IMG/VR virus record: IMGVR_UViG_3300010389_000007
Span: 1-64,000 of that record
DNA: 64,000 nucleotides
Reading direction: 5' to 3' (one strand)
Source of the DNA: a virus
Shown: positions 1-9,993 of the stretch, one piece after another
Numbering within the stretch: position 1 is the stretch's first letter
Layout of the letters: the number at the start of each line of letters is the position of its first letter
Translations under genes and position numbers: made by a program
The notes under the pieces: generated by a model
What the model was told of the DNA's origin: nothing
What the model saw: only the letters and a program-made list of their open reading frames with translations
Databases searched by the model: none

Positions 1-3000
1 AATCTACATCATATGGACCAGATCCAGATACAGAAACACTAAGAATTCTAATTCCATTACTATTATTAATTGGAACAATTCTATTGTCAGTGGTTTTTAA
101 ATTAGTTCCTGGATCAACTATTGTAATTTTATCTACAGATTGAGATTTAAGTTCAACATTTGCAGAAAAAGTATTTGAAACAACATCATCAGTTTCATTA
201 TACAATATTAATGTTGGTGGATTTATATATTTTCTTCCTGGATCTACTAAAAGAAGATCAGAAACTTTATAGTTATTTTTTACTCTTACTGCTGAGAATA
301 AAGTTGATACTGGAGAAAGAGTTTTATCACTAGAATAGATTGCCTCAATGTTTGATATTTTCACTGCATTGACATTTCCAATAGTTGTAGTTTTTGGATA
401 AAGATTGCAACCTTCTCCAGTTTGAGTTATAATATTCTTTACTCCAGGAACTTTTTGATATGAATTTCCACCATATAAAAGTTTAACTTTAGATATTGGT
501 CCTTTTACGCCACTATCTAAAACTTCATATGATAATTTAGAGTTAGAACTACTATAATCTAATAGTTCTGGGTTGGTACTCATATTATATGTAAATGTGT
601 TGGTTGTAATTCCAATCACAATTCCTTCTGATTGCTTATAGAGACTTTCTTCTATTTTTAATTGATTATTATTAGAAACAGTTGAATCTGAATATATTTC
701 ATCAGATGTTGTAATGTTAGTCAATGTATAATATAAAAGTTTTGGAGTATAGTCTGTAATTGTTAGACTTAGTTCTGTTGAAGATTTTACAACTTCTATT
801 CCATTTTCATTACCAAAATAAGAATTTCTAAAAACATCATCACTGTATAAATTAAAATCTTTTCCTATAATGCTGGAATCTGTCAAATCAAACTTAACTA
901 TTTGATTTTCAAATACTTTAATATTTGGATTTACTTTACCATCTATCAAAACTCTTTTTTCTGTAGATGAATAACCAACAACATATGTTGTAGTTACCCC
1001 AGAAATCACATTAGTGTTTATTTTATTATTAACACTTAAACCATGACTTGATGCAGTAGAAACATTTACATTAATTTGACTGACTGTTCCAGTTACAACA
1101 TCTCTTTGAGTTCTAAATCTATGGTAAATTCCTGTTCCTAGTGCATTATATCTCAATAAATTTTCTCTATTTTTGAGATCTTGCTTACTCTGGACTAATC
1201 CAATTACGTCTGGGGATAATTTAACCACATACAGATCAGGAAGATCTACAAGATTTCCTGCATTAGTAACTATAGAAGAAGCATCTGTTGTATAGGATAC
1301 TTTTTCCCCATCTCTAAATTGATTGAATGGTAAGAATATGCCACCATGTTCAACATATCTTGTAATTGATACCCCATAACCAAGGGGTTTAGTTGATAAA
1401 GTATTTCCAATACCAGCTATGGTACTTATTCCAACAGAAACTGATTCTATTGGTTTAAAATAGTAAGAAATGTCTTGTTCAGTTAAATTTTTCTCTAGAT
1501 CTGGATATGAAAATGTAAATTTAGTTACAAAGTCATAGACTGGGGTGCTAATGGCATATCCAGGAGATCCAGCCTGCCTTAAAACATTTAATTGATTGTT
1601 TAAGTTATCAACTCCATAAATTGTTAAAGTTTCTGTGCCAATGACTAGTCTATCATCTACTCTATAGTTACCAATTGGAGCTTTGACTTTTATAGATGTT
1701 ACTATTCCTGTAGTGGGTTCATCCCCCAAAGGTTGAGTTAGTACTGTAGATGGTGTTTCTACATTAATTTTCCTAAATCCTTCTATTTCTGAAAAATCTG
1801 ATGTTGAAATTCCAGTTATATTTACAAATGTTTGAGATTTAAAGTTATGGGTGGTTGTTGCTATTCCAATTATTCCATCTTCAGTTGAAATAAAAACAAT
1901 ATCATTGAAAGTAGTAATACCAGCAGATATTGAAGTTACTGCTACACCAGAAATACTTTCGACTTCACCAAATGCACCTAAATCAACTTCTTCTTCTTCA
2001 AATTCAACTTTATCTCCAACTTCATATCCAAGACCACCGTCTAAAACATCAACAGAGTCAATAGATCCTTGAGAAACTGCTGTAACATAAGCATCAAAAG
2101 CAGAATCTGTAGTAACATTATCAAAATACTCATAATAATTCTCTTTATCATCAACTCTATATGGCTTAGTATATTTGATGATTCCTAACTCATTAAAGTC
2201 TAAGTTTTGGTTTAAGTCTAAATCAAAATTTGAACTTTCTGGAATATAGTTATAAGTATTTCCAATTATGTATGGGAATTCTGGATTATCTGTAGTATCT
2301 AAAGTGCAATAGTATGCATAGATGCCTTTTGGGTATTCTGGGGTTATGGCAAATCTCCCATTATTTTCATCTAAAGTTCCATTATTTGTGAAAACATAGT
2401 CTTCAATACATTCTAAGGTTGGTGGTGGGCTAATTTTACTTCTGGTATATCCACTTCTCATTTTTATGATATTTCCAGTTCCATCCACATTTTCATATGC
2501 ATATGGACCATAAATTGGGCATCCATCAAAAGCCCATCCAACTATTGGGGAGTGCTTAGTTGAATCTATCCCAAAAGATTGTCTTAAATTTGAATCTAAG
2601 AAAAATGTTCCATAGGTATTTCCAAATCTTGAATATTTTGCACCAAACAAAAATCCATTTTTAAGATTTGATGTTCCAAGTTTAGCAACTTCATTAAGAG
2701 TCCAATCAGTTAAATTAGCGGTTAGATTTAAATCTTTTCCTGATGACTTTATTCTAACTGTAGTATCTGATGAAGCATATCCAACTCCACCATTCACCAC
2801 ATCAACAGATATTATTTGATTATAACTTACAGCACCATTATAAATTTCTCCATTACTGACAACTGCAGTTAATTCTGCACCATATCCCTGACCTAAGATT
2901 TCAAATTCAAAATCATTGACATAATCTTGTCCAGGATTTTTTACTATGACTTTAATTATTTTTCCACGATCAATTAGAGGTAAAAATTCTGCATCATAAC

Positions 3001-6000
3001 CTTCTTTAACTTGAATTTTAGGTCTTTTGTGGAGGTTTACAACGTCTAAAGAACCAAGAAGTTCTTTTGCTGGTTTTGCCAGACCCTTTTGAACATGTAC
3101 TGATTTTACAGATCCTTGTACTACTGGTATAATAGTTGCTCCATATCCAGTTACTGCAGCAGCAGTTTTTTTGTACTTACCAGATACTGTAACTTCAATT
3201 GGAGGATACTGAACAAAATAAGTTGTGGCAAAATCCAATCCAGAAATGTTTAAAATATTTTTCCTTGCAAAATCTGTAGTTAATCTAAAACTGTCATCAT
3301 CAATTTTGTCAATATAATAAATTTGTCCAGCAGTAACCCCACCAAGAAGAGATCCATCTGCAGTAACTACAACCTCTTCTCCACTCCTATATTGGTGATT
3401 TTTAAAGGTAAAGATATTATCAAAAATATTAATGTCTTCTGGAGCAAAAGAAAGTTTTTTATATTTGAATCCAGTTTGAACACCAACAAAAGAAACTTCA
3501 TCAATAATTTGAATTTTTTCTAATGCTCTGAAGTTTTGTACTCCACCTCCAGTAGTTCTAATATCTATTAAATTAGTTTTATTTACAGCATCTAGTCTTG
3601 ATGGTGCTAATCTAAATGAAGTTGCAGCACCAACTTCAGTAATATAATAAACTGACCTATCTAACAGTGTACCATCCTCAACTACAGTTCCAATTCCAAT
3701 GGGAAATGTTCCATTGGTTTCATACACAACTGCTTCTCCCTCTGTAAATGGATGGACAGAATCAAACTGGAAAGTATTGTCTACTGTTCTAACTACAGTA
3801 TCCCTAGTTGTAGCATTAAACTGCAATTCCTTATCAATGTATCTCATTTTCACTGTGGTGGGAATATCTTTTCTATTTCCACCAGTAACTGTCACAGTTG
3901 GAGATTCTTCATAGTTATATCCAGGGTTTTTAACTTTAAGAGATTTTAATTCACCTTCCATTTCTGGAATTAAGAAAGTTTGAGTGTCTTCATCAAAGGT
4001 ATCATTGAATATTCTAAATTGTGGTGGATTTGTTAGGCTGTATCCATTACCACCATTTAAAACTTCAACAGTATCAATTTTTCCATAAAAAATCTTGTCA
4101 TAAGATTTGTAATTTTGTATTTCAACTCCATTACAAAATATTCCCAAAGGTCCAGGTTCTGTTATTACCTTATTTTTTTGGAATCTTGGAGTTTTTGGTA
4201 TTTTTTTGAATACTTTTGGAGTTGAAAATTCATTACCATAAATTTTAGAACTTTGGAGAATTATATTCTCATAATATCCAGCAATAAATCCATTTTCAGT
4301 TAATTCTAGAAAATTTAATTGAACTGTATCTAAACTTTCTCTACTTTCTGATAAAGATATTAGTGCTGGACCAAACTTCTTAACATAATAAGTATTGCCA
4401 GTATTAAATCCAACAGAATCAATAAATTCACTAGTCATGTCTCCAGTGATTCCATATCCAACAACTTTTACTGCTTCCCCATTGTAAAAATTGTGGGATC
4501 CCACTAAAGTGGCAGTATTGTTTGAATTAGCATCAAAAGTAAATTCTTTGATGTATGGACTTACTTCATAATCTGGAAGTCCATTTGAAGTTATGTAGTT
4601 GTAATTATCATCAGCATAAGCATCTTGAATATTTGCAGTATATTTGTCATTAATTTGATTGAATAATTTAGTAAAAGATATTGCTTTTGATTTTTTTAAT
4701 TTTCTTCTAAAAAGAATTTCTTTACCTAAAATACTTGTGTCTTCAATTTTTTGGGTACTAAATTCTTTGGATAAAGCAGTTGAAACCTGTAAGTTAGAAA
4801 GATATACTTGATAAGTTCCTTGAGACCTAACATAAAGATCAACTAAATCATTATTTTTTAAGTTGTGTTCATATTTACTTAAAGCAAGTCCATTAGAAAT
4901 TGCAAATCCTTGCTCTGAAAAAGATCTAACTCCAGCATCAATTTCTTGTACTGCTTCTCCACAATATATGGAAATTGGATGATTAAATTTTAAAGATCTT
5001 ACAAAAATATTATTATCAGTATATCCAACATTATCTACTCTAAGTGGGTCATCAACTAAAGAGTAAGTAGAAGTTTCTGGGGCAAAAACTGAAAGTACAT
5101 TGTTTACTCTAAGTTTTACTACATTGTTAACATCACCATCTTCATAAGAATAGACATAGTTAGTAGAGTATATTTCAGATTTTCTTTCTACCAAATCTGT
5201 AATATTTGCCTCACCAACTTTTGATACATGTAAAAACTGATTGTTGGTTTTATCTGTGTATTCATATTGATTTTCCCCAATGTTAAAGATTCCAGATTGG
5301 GGAAATCCAATAGTTGAATCTACAAAAATAGTATCAGATCCAGATGGAGCATCTTCAACAACATATGTTTTGTATGTTGGAATGAAAGTTCCAGATATTG
5401 ATCCCTTTGGATTTAAGTTGTTTGAGTATCCAGAAAATATTCTAATTTTATAAAGAATTTTTCCATTTAGTTGATATGAGTCAACTGCATATATTGATCC
5501 ACTTGCAGGTAAAACTTTAGAATTGTATGGATCTGAATCCTGATATAAAGTCTGACCAGCAAGTTTATATGGATTCCCTTCAATTAAATCACAAACAAAA
5601 GTTTCAGTAACTATCCACTTGTCATCAGATGGAGTGAAACAATATTCTCTTGGTTTTATAACCTTTACATCTTCTCCATAGAGAACCCTGAATAAAATTT
5701 TATACGCTTCATCAGTTCCTTTTGACTGATAAAATGTTTTTGCTTTGCTGATGAAATTTTGTGGATTAATTTCTTCAGCAAAATCTACATTTTCAAATCC
5801 AGGAGTGTATAAGTTTTTTTGTTTTTTGAAAAATTCTATAAGGAATAAGTTACTTAAGTTATTAACTGTATCTCCAGATGAATGATCACTAGATTCAGTG
5901 GTGGTAAAAACTAAAAACTCATCATTTGTCTCTTGTTGAAGAGAATCTGCTCCACTAAACCCTCTAATGCATCCAGTGAAAGAATTTGTAGTTATTCCAG

Positions 6001-6325
6001 TATAAGTGATAATCTCATCATTTATTTTTAAGAGACCATATGATTGAGGCCAACCATTAGTAGATTCTACATAAATTGTATCACTAAAAAAATCTACATC
6101 ACCAACTAAAGTTGTTGATGTGATTAAATTGGTAGAATTAAAAGATGAAATATTTCTATACGATACCAAGTTTTCAGAGAGATCAACTGGTCCTCCCTGA
6201 AATTCCTGAGAATGATAATATTGCTTTAAGAATTCTGAAAAGTTAGGATTATCTTCTAAAATAAACTCTGGGATTTGGTTATCAACTAAATCACTAATCT
6301 TTACTAGCTTCTGATTTTCTACCAT
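1..6325 (-). CDS. Large baseplate-associated structural protein, VrlC-like with YHYH-type domain (partial, C-terminus off the window)
   Basis: The frame is open without a stop from its ATG at 6325 to the window edge, giving about 2108 residues. It starts 2 nt after the gp6 stop, so it is co-translated with the baseplate genes. In marine T4-like cyanophages a very large protein often annotated VrlC follows gp6, and position and size fit that. The sequence is rich in Gly/Ser/Thr and aromatic beta-strand motifs such as GGxGYxxxPxV. Around residue 1250 it carries a block with KHSPIVGWAFDGCPIYGPY, characteristic of the YHYH domain. It is probably a virion protein of the baseplate periphery or a fibre. 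The exact role is unknown and the YHYH domain's function is not established here. Confidence 0.8.
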   Translation of the reverse strand, partial: MVENQKLVKISDLVDNQIPEFILEDNPNFSEFLKQYYHSQEFQGGPVDLSENLVSYRNISSFNSTNLITSTTLVGDVDFFSDTIYVESTNGWPQSYGLLKINDEIITYTGITTNSFTGCIRGFSGADSLQQETNDEFLVFTTTESSDHSSGDTVNNLSNLFLIEFFKKQKNLYTPGFENVDFAEEINPQNFISKAKTFYQSKGTDEAYKILFRVLYGEDVKVIKPREYCFTPSDDKWIVTETFVCDLIEGNPYKLAGQTLYQDSDPYNSKVLPASGSIYAVDSYQLNGKILYKIRIFSGYSNNLNPKGSISGTFIPTYKTYVVEDAPSGSDTIFVDSTIGFPQSGIFNIGENQYEYTDKTNNQFLHVSKVGEANITDLVERKSEIYSTNYVYSYEDGDVNNVVKLRVNNVLSVFAPETSTYSLVDDPLRVDNVGYTDNNIFVRSLKFNHPISIYCGEAVQEIDAGVRSFSEQGFAISNGLALSKYEHNLKNNDLVDLYVRSQGTYQVYLSNLQVSTALSKEFSTQKIEDTSILGKEILFRRKLKKSKAISFTKLFNQINDKYTANIQDAYADDNYNYITSNGLPDYEVSPYIKEFTFDANSNNTATLVGSHNFYNGEAVKVVGYGITGDMTSEFIDSVGFNTGNTYYVKKFGPALISLSESRESLDTVQLNFLELTENGFIAGYYENIILQSSKIYGNEFSTPKVFKKIPKTPRFQKNKVITEPGPLGIFCNGVEIQNYKSYDKIFYGKIDTVEVLNGGNGYSLTNPPQFRIFNDTFDEDTQTFLIPEMEGELKSLKVKNPGYNYEESPTVTVTGGNRKDIPTTVKMRYIDKELQFNATTRDTVVRTVDNTFQFDSVHPFTEGEAVVYETNGTFPIGIGTVVEDGTLLDRSVYYITEVGAATSFRLAPSRLDAVNKTNLIDIRTTGGGVQNFRALEKIQIIDEVSFVGVQTGFKYKKLSFAPEDINIFDNIFTFKNHQYRSGEEVVVTADGSLLGGVTAGQIYYIDKIDDDSFRLTTDFARKNILNISGLDFATTYFVQYPPIEVTVSGKYKKTAAAVTGYGATIIPVVQGSVKSVHVQKGLAKPAKELLGSLDVVNLHKRPKIQVKEGYDAEFLPLIDRGKIIKVIVKNPGQDYVNDFEFEILGQGYGAELTAVVSNGEIYNGAVSYNQIISVDVVNGGVGYASSDTTVRIKSSGKDLNLTANLTDWTLNEVAKLGTSNLKNGFLFGAKYSRFGNTYGTFFLDSNLRQSFGIDSTKHSPIVGWAFDGCPIYGPYAYENVDGTGNIIKMRSGYTRSKISPPPTLECIEDYVFTNNGTLDENNGRFAITPEYPKGIYAYYCTLDTTDNPEFPYIIGNTYNYIPESSNFDLDLNQNLDFNELGIIKYTKPYRVDDKENYYEYFDNVTTDSAFDAYVTAVSQGSIDSVDVLDGGLGYEVGDKVEFEEEEVDLGAFGEVESISGVAVTSISAGITTFNDIVFISTEDGIIGIATTTHNFKSQTFVNITGISTSDFSEIEGFRKINVETPSTVLTQPLGDEPTTGIVTSIKVKAPIGNYRVDDRLVIGTETLTIYGVDNLNNQLNVLRQAGSPGYAISTPVYDFVTKFTFSYPDLEKNLTEQDISYYFKPIESVSVGISTIAGIGNTLSTKPLGYGVSITRYVEHGGIFLPFNQFRDGEKVSYTTDASSIVTNAGNLVDLPDLYVVKLSPDVIGLVQSKQDLKNRENLLRYNALGTGIYHRFRTQRDVVTGTVSQINVNVSTASSHGLSVNNKINTNVISGVTTTYVVGYSSTEKRVLIDGKVNPNIKVFENQIVKFDLTDSSIIGKDFNLYSDDVFRNSYFGNENGIEVVKSSTELSLTITDYTPKLLYYTLTNITTSDEIYSDSTVSNNNQLKIEESLYKQSEGIVIGITTNTFTYNMSTNPELLDYSSSNSKLSYEVLDSGVKGPISKVKLLYGGNSYQKVPGVKNIITQTGEGCNLYPKTTTIGNVNAVKISNIEAIYSSDKTLSPVSTLFSAVRVKNNYKVSDLLLVDPGRKYINPPTLILYNETDDVVSNTFSANVELKSQSVDKITIVDPGTNLKTTDNRIVPINNSNGIRILSVSVSGSGPYDVD

Positions 6326-6326
6326 C

Positions 6327-8210
6327 TTAACTTCTTATTTTAGTTCCAGTGGAATGACTTGATTCTGGTTGGAATCTGCTTCCTGAAGCATTTTCTCCAG
6401 AGGATATAATATCTTTCACCATACTTATTGAACTCTTTCCAATATCTAATTTTAAGTAAATTGATTTTTTAGCAACTACATCATTGGAGTATGGAGTTGC
6501 TTCAATTTCAATGATATTATTGGGAAGAGCAGTAGAAGATACATTTATATTATCTATATCAATTTCACCAGTAATATAATCTACTGTTCCTATGTCTTGC
6601 TGCTCTGTTGATTCAGTTTCCCCATCAACAGAAAACAGATACAATCTTCCAGTTTTTAAGTCTGATTCTGGTTTGTCTGAAATGTAAACCTTTCTAGACA
6701 GACCATTAATAAAGAATCCTGAACTTCTTATATTATATCCAGATGGATCAACATAAAATCTATTTTCAAAACATACAAGATACTGTGTTGGTTCACCAAT
6801 AATAGTACCAATATTTCTTCTTATTCTAACTTGTGTAATATTTGATGTTACAGAATCACTTGCTGTATCAATAAGTCTGACTGACTTACTGTACTTAAAT
6901 CTTCCTCCAAATTTGTTTAGATCAGTTGAATTTGCATATGTTTGAAGTGAGTTGGAAATTTTTGTCTTCAAATCATTTGGAGCACCAACAAAATTTGAGT
7001 TATAGTAAACAGTTGATATCAATTCAACATACAGGACATTAATATCTACGAAGTTTGGTTGAATTCCTGCAACAGAATATTTCTTTAGTTCAGAGATTAA
7101 AAACTCTTTTGTTTGTTCAGAAAGGTAATCTGAATTTTTTGGTTTTGCTGCTATGAAAACTTTGCCAAATTGTGGTGGACTTAATTCTTCCCCACCATAT
7201 GCAGTTACAGACTCTATGTTAGGATATATTGATGGTAGCAGTGATTCATAATCAGATGCAGTTACTGCTCTATATTGGGTGGAATATAATCTAGGAGCAT
7301 AATACCTTACTGATTCTATAGATTGAATATCATCACCATTATTTGCTGATTCTGTGGTTATGATGACACCAACTGCTGATGAAATATTTGCACCAGTATC
7401 TGATACTATGGTTCCAGAGAAATCAAAATCATTAGCCCCATTACCCTCTTTGCCATTTGTTGTGATGTATGTGATGTTTACTTGATTATTGTTTTCAAGT
7501 TTCTTTCCAATTACCCCATCACCAAAGAAAACTTCATATTTTTCATCAGATATCTCTTGAATCAGAAAAACTGCAGAATTTTTATCTACGCCAATAATAT
7601 TTTCTATTGGCAAATATTCTCTTGAGGTTGTTGATTCTGAAGTTTCCTTTACATTAACTCTAATTGTAGATGTATCAATGTAAGGATTTGGTAAAATATA
7701 TTTTTGATTTGGTTGGGAATTATCTACAACAAAGGTTTTTGATAAAAGAGTTCCCTCATAGATGGTTATATTTTCAAAAGATGCTTGTCCATTAGACACA
7801 CCAACAGTAATATCCTCTGGAATAGAAAAGATATAACTGGTATTATCTAAATTTCCTGTACAAACTACACCTTTCTTTAAAGTTGCTGTGTTATAACTTG
7901 TATTTACGTCTGTTAAACTAAAGGTTATATTTGCTGTTGCTGCTCTTCTTGATAGTGGAACATACCCAACATTCTTTGCAAGAGATACTACGTTCTCTCT
8001 GAGGGTAGCACTATCAATAAATGACTCATTAACCACCATGTTGGTGTTGAATGCAGTCAGATAGGTATTATAGGCAAGTACATCAATTAATACAGAGAAG
8101 TTTGAACCTTCAAAATCAAAGTCACTGAAGGTTGAATTTGCTCTTAGATAGTCTTTAATTGATGTTCTAATCTGAGAAAAGTCTAGATTAGTGAATTGAG
8201 TAACTGCCAT
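6327..8210 (-). CDS. 6: Baseplate wedge subunit gp6
   Basis: A 627-residue protein whose N-terminus (FTNLDFSQIRTSIKDYLRAN, then a region with NTYLTAFNTNMVVNESFI) is typical of T4 gp6-family baseplate wedge proteins, which form the inner ring of the contractile-tail baseplate. The length is close to T4 gp6. The start codon overlaps the last base of the upstream gp25 stop (TAATG), indicating translational coupling. The downstream neighbour is the giant VrlC-like protein, the usual cyanomyovirus order gp25-gp6-VrlC. It is probably expressed late from the NATAAATA promoter upstream of gp25. Confidence 0.93.
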   Translation of the reverse strand: MAVTQFTNLDFSQIRTSIKDYLRANSTFSDFDFEGSNFSVLIDVLAYNTYLTAFNTNMVVNESFIDSATLRENVVSLAKNVGYVPLSRRAATANITFSLTDVNTSYNTATLKKGVVCTGNLDNTSYIFSIPEDITVGVSNGQASFENITIYEGTLLSKTFVVDNSQPNQKYILPNPYIDTSTIRVNVKETSESTTSREYLPIENIIGVDKNSAVFLIQEISDEKYEVFFGDGVIGKKLENNNQVNITYITTNGKEGNGANDFDFSGTIVSDTGANISSAVGVIITTESANNGDDIQSIESVRYYAPRLYSTQYRAVTASDYESLLPSIYPNIESVTAYGGEELSPPQFGKVFIAAKPKNSDYLSEQTKEFLISELKKYSVAGIQPNFVDINVLYVELISTVYYNSNFVGAPNDLKTKISNSLQTYANSTDLNKFGGRFKYSKSVRLIDTASDSVTSNITQVRIRRNIGTIIGEPTQYLVCFENRFYVDPSGYNIRSSGFFINGLSRKVYISDKPESDLKTGRLYLFSVDGETESTEQQDIGTVDYITGEIDIDNINVSSTALPNNIIEIEATPYSNDVVAKKSIYLKLDIGKSSISMVKDIISSGENASGSRFQPESSHSTGTKIRS

Positions 8211-8614
8211 TAGTATCTGGTTGGTTGTAATACAAAGGTTATTGCTTGTTGTGGTACACTTAGTCCAACAATATCATAGTTAATACTCACTTCCATGGCA
8301 TTGTCTTCTGGATAAAGAGCAACATCCACACTTCTCAATACAACTCTTGGTTCAAAATTATTAATTACATTCCTGATTTCATCCCTAAGAGGTTCTACAA
8401 TGGTAAAATCTGCTAGTTCAAAAAAATAATTATCAACTTTAGACCCTAAAAGGGGATTAAAGAACCTCTCACCAACTCTAGTTCTCACTAGATTGATGAC
8501 TGATCTCTTAATGGCATCCTCATTTCTTAGTGAAATGATGTCATTAGTGACTGGATTCCTCTTAAAAGACAGGCTTATATCTTTAAATCCCCTTGAGACA
8601 GATTCTAAAGGCAC
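8210..8614 (-). CDS. 25: Baseplate wedge subunit gp25 (GPW/gp25 family)
   Basis: A 134-residue protein of the gp25/lysozyme-like baseplate family, recognised from the SRGFKDISLSF start, the RVGERFFNPLLGSKV block and the EPR-containing core motif (NNFEPRVVLRSVDV). gp25 joins gp6 and gp53 in the wedge and is needed for sheath nucleation. The length matches T4 gp25 (about 132 aa). A late-promoter motif lies 23 nt upstream, and its 3' end overlaps the gp6 start. Confidence 0.94.
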   Translation of the reverse strand: MPLESVSRGFKDISLSFKRNPVTNDIISLRNEDAIKRSVINLVRTRVGERFFNPLLGSKVDNYFFELADFTIVEPLRDEIRNVINNFEPRVVLRSVDVALYPEDNAMEVSINYDIVGLSVPQQAITFVLQPTRY

Positions 8615-8636
8615 TTTGAGAGTCTATATTTACTTT

Positions 8637-8644
8637 TATTTATT
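8637..8644 (-). promoter_or_regulatory. T4-type late promoter (AATAAATA) for gp25-gp6-VrlC
   Basis: AATAAATA on the minus strand matches the T4 late -10 box (TATAAATA, NATAAATA in cyanophages) recognised by gp55/gp33-modified RNA polymerase. It overlaps the stop codon of the upstream gene and ends 23 nt before the gp25 start. Confidence 0.7.
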
Positions 8645-8885
8645 GGGGTTTTCCATAAATTGGTTCAGTCCCATACTCCCAATCATCATAGTCCTCATCA
8701 TTTCTAATTTTTTCATGAATCTCTGCCTGTTCTTTTAAGTGATGGTCTTGATATTCCATCACTTCTTGTAGAAATTTTCTTTTTTCTTCATACACATTAA
8801 TGTGTTTCATTGATCCATAGTCAGATACAAGTCTATTTGTACCCCACATCTTCATCATGTACTCTTGATCTCTGTCTGATTGCAT
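8640..8885 (-). CDS. Hypothetical 81-aa charged protein upstream of gp25
   Basis: A charged, helix-prone protein (EEKRKFLQEVMEYQDHHLKE) with an acidic tail (NDEDYDDWEYG). I recognise no family. The ribosome site GGAG sits just upstream, next to a perfect 8-bp hairpin (8894-8913). Its position directly before gp25 is compatible with a small baseplate or tail-assembly factor, but this is only context. Confidence 0.7.
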   Translation of the reverse strand: MQSDRDQEYMMKMWGTNRLVSDYGSMKHINVYEEKRKFLQEVMEYQDHHLKEQAEIHEKIRNDEDYDDWEYGTEPIYGKPQ

Positions 8886-8893
8886 AATTGCTC

Positions 8894-8913
8894 CTGATTT
8901 TGGTTAAAATCAG
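8894..8913 (-). other. Perfect 8-bp stem-loop abutting the ribosome-binding site
   Basis: CTGATTTT and AAAATCAG flank a 4-nt loop. On the minus strand the GGAG ribosome site of the 81-aa gene begins at the last base of the stem. It could act as a 5'-end stabiliser, a translational control hairpin or a weak terminator; no long T-run follows on the minus strand. Confidence 0.45.
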
Positions 8914-8936
8914 AACTTTTTAAGGGGTTGCTATCC

Positions 8937-9641
8937 CTAATCAGAGTTTATACAACGTGGATCACAAGGATTTTGTCCGCAATTTGGACAAGATTCACGT
9001 TCTTTAGGTGTTTCCCAAAAATATTCATCAGTATCTCCCAATCTTCCCCAGTCTACACCATTTTCTACCTGATATTCTATGGTAGAAACCTTAAAATCTG
9101 GAATTTTTGGAGTTTCAGGTGTCAAACTGTTGTCAAAGATTCTGCATCTATTGTTTGGATATAGTGCAAACTGTCCATTGACCAGTTCAATGAGATTAAA
9201 TGACTTATGTTCTTCTGGAATTTCACTTGTACTGTAATCTATCACATCAGCACTGTTATGATAGTTGTCTAAGGTGCAGATATAATGCCCTCTAAGGGTG
9301 CCAAAATGCCTTGACCTTATCTCCCAGTCCATTGATGCAACAAACTGCTTACAGACTGTTGTAACACCATAATCCATACAGTTCCAAAACTGTAAATTTG
9401 GAAGGTCTAGGTCAGGGGTTGGAGTCTCAGGTCTAGATACAAATGCTGATATGGGCAACTTATCATACATTGCACCATACTCAGGTAAGTATGTCTCAAA
9501 ATAAAAAGCACGCCCAGGCATCGACTTTGCCGATACCCAGACGCCCTCTACAAATTCTCCATGACCATCATTTAGGTCTCTGAGATATTCTTTTCTTACC
9601 CAGACTTTCTGTGCAGGTAGGTTAGTGATTAAACAACTCAT
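8937..9641 (-). CDS. Conserved-type hypothetical protein with C-terminal Cys cluster
   Basis: 234 residues. The N-terminal two thirds resemble a mixed alpha/beta globular protein without motifs I can name. The C-terminus has CPNCGQNPCDPRC, a CxxC/CxxxC cluster that could bind zinc. An all-beta stretch with NGQFALYPNNRCRIFDNSLTP precedes it. The protein lies between late genes and small accessory genes. I assign no function. Confidence 0.8.
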   Translation of the reverse strand: MSCLITNLPAQKVWVRKEYLRDLNDGHGEFVEGVWVSAKSMPGRAFYFETYLPEYGAMYDKLPISAFVSRPETPTPDLDLPNLQFWNCMDYGVTTVCKQFVASMDWEIRSRHFGTLRGHYICTLDNYHNSADVIDYSTSEIPEEHKSFNLIELVNGQFALYPNNRCRIFDNSLTPETPKIPDFKVSTIEYQVENGVDWGRLGDTDEYFWETPKERESCPNCGQNPCDPRCINSD

Positions 9642-9661
9642 GCATAGTCAGTGGACTAATA

Positions 9662-9805
9662 CTATTTACCCTGACCACGATACTTCTTTTTAGCAGTATT
9701 ACGAGAGGTTGCAGCATACTTAGTATTTTTGCTGTTGCCCTGACGAGTGGTCTTAGGCTTGGATTCAATTTTTTGCCCACCAGTGAAAGAAGGACGCTTT
9801 GCCAT
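9662..9805 (-). CDS. Small very basic protein (47 aa)
   Basis: An ATG-to-TAG frame of 47 codons beginning MAKRPSFTGG and ending KKKYRGQGK. It is rich in Lys, Arg, Ser, Thr and Asn with no acidic stretch, so it is likely to bind nucleic acid or an acidic partner. It follows the 61-aa gene by 2 nt, indicating the same transcript. Confidence 0.6.
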   Translation of the reverse strand: MAKRPSFTGGQKIESKPKTTRQGNSKNTKYAATSRNTAKKKYRGQGK

Positions 9806-9807
9806 GA

Positions 9808-9993
9808 TTAATTCTCCTCTTTAATAATTTCAACTTTAAGATCCTGTGGATCAGGTTTCCCTACCTGGAAGTATGACTCAGATAGATCGTCCATAATACT
9901 GAACATCTGCTCTTCTGTCAACTCCTCAGGTATGGGTTTGTCCCTGTGTTTCTGTAGGGGAGTTCCTTTATACAGAATACGATACTTATCCAT
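9808..9993 (-). CDS. Hypothetical 61-aa protein
   Basis: A small acidic protein (ELTEEQMFSIMDDLSESYFQ) whose ATG overlaps the last base of the upstream glycosyltransferase stop (TAATG), which implies translational coupling. No family is recognised. Confidence 0.65.
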   Translation of the reverse strand: MDKYRILYKGTPLQKHRDKPIPEELTEEQMFSIMDDLSESYFQVGKPDPQDLKVEIIKEEN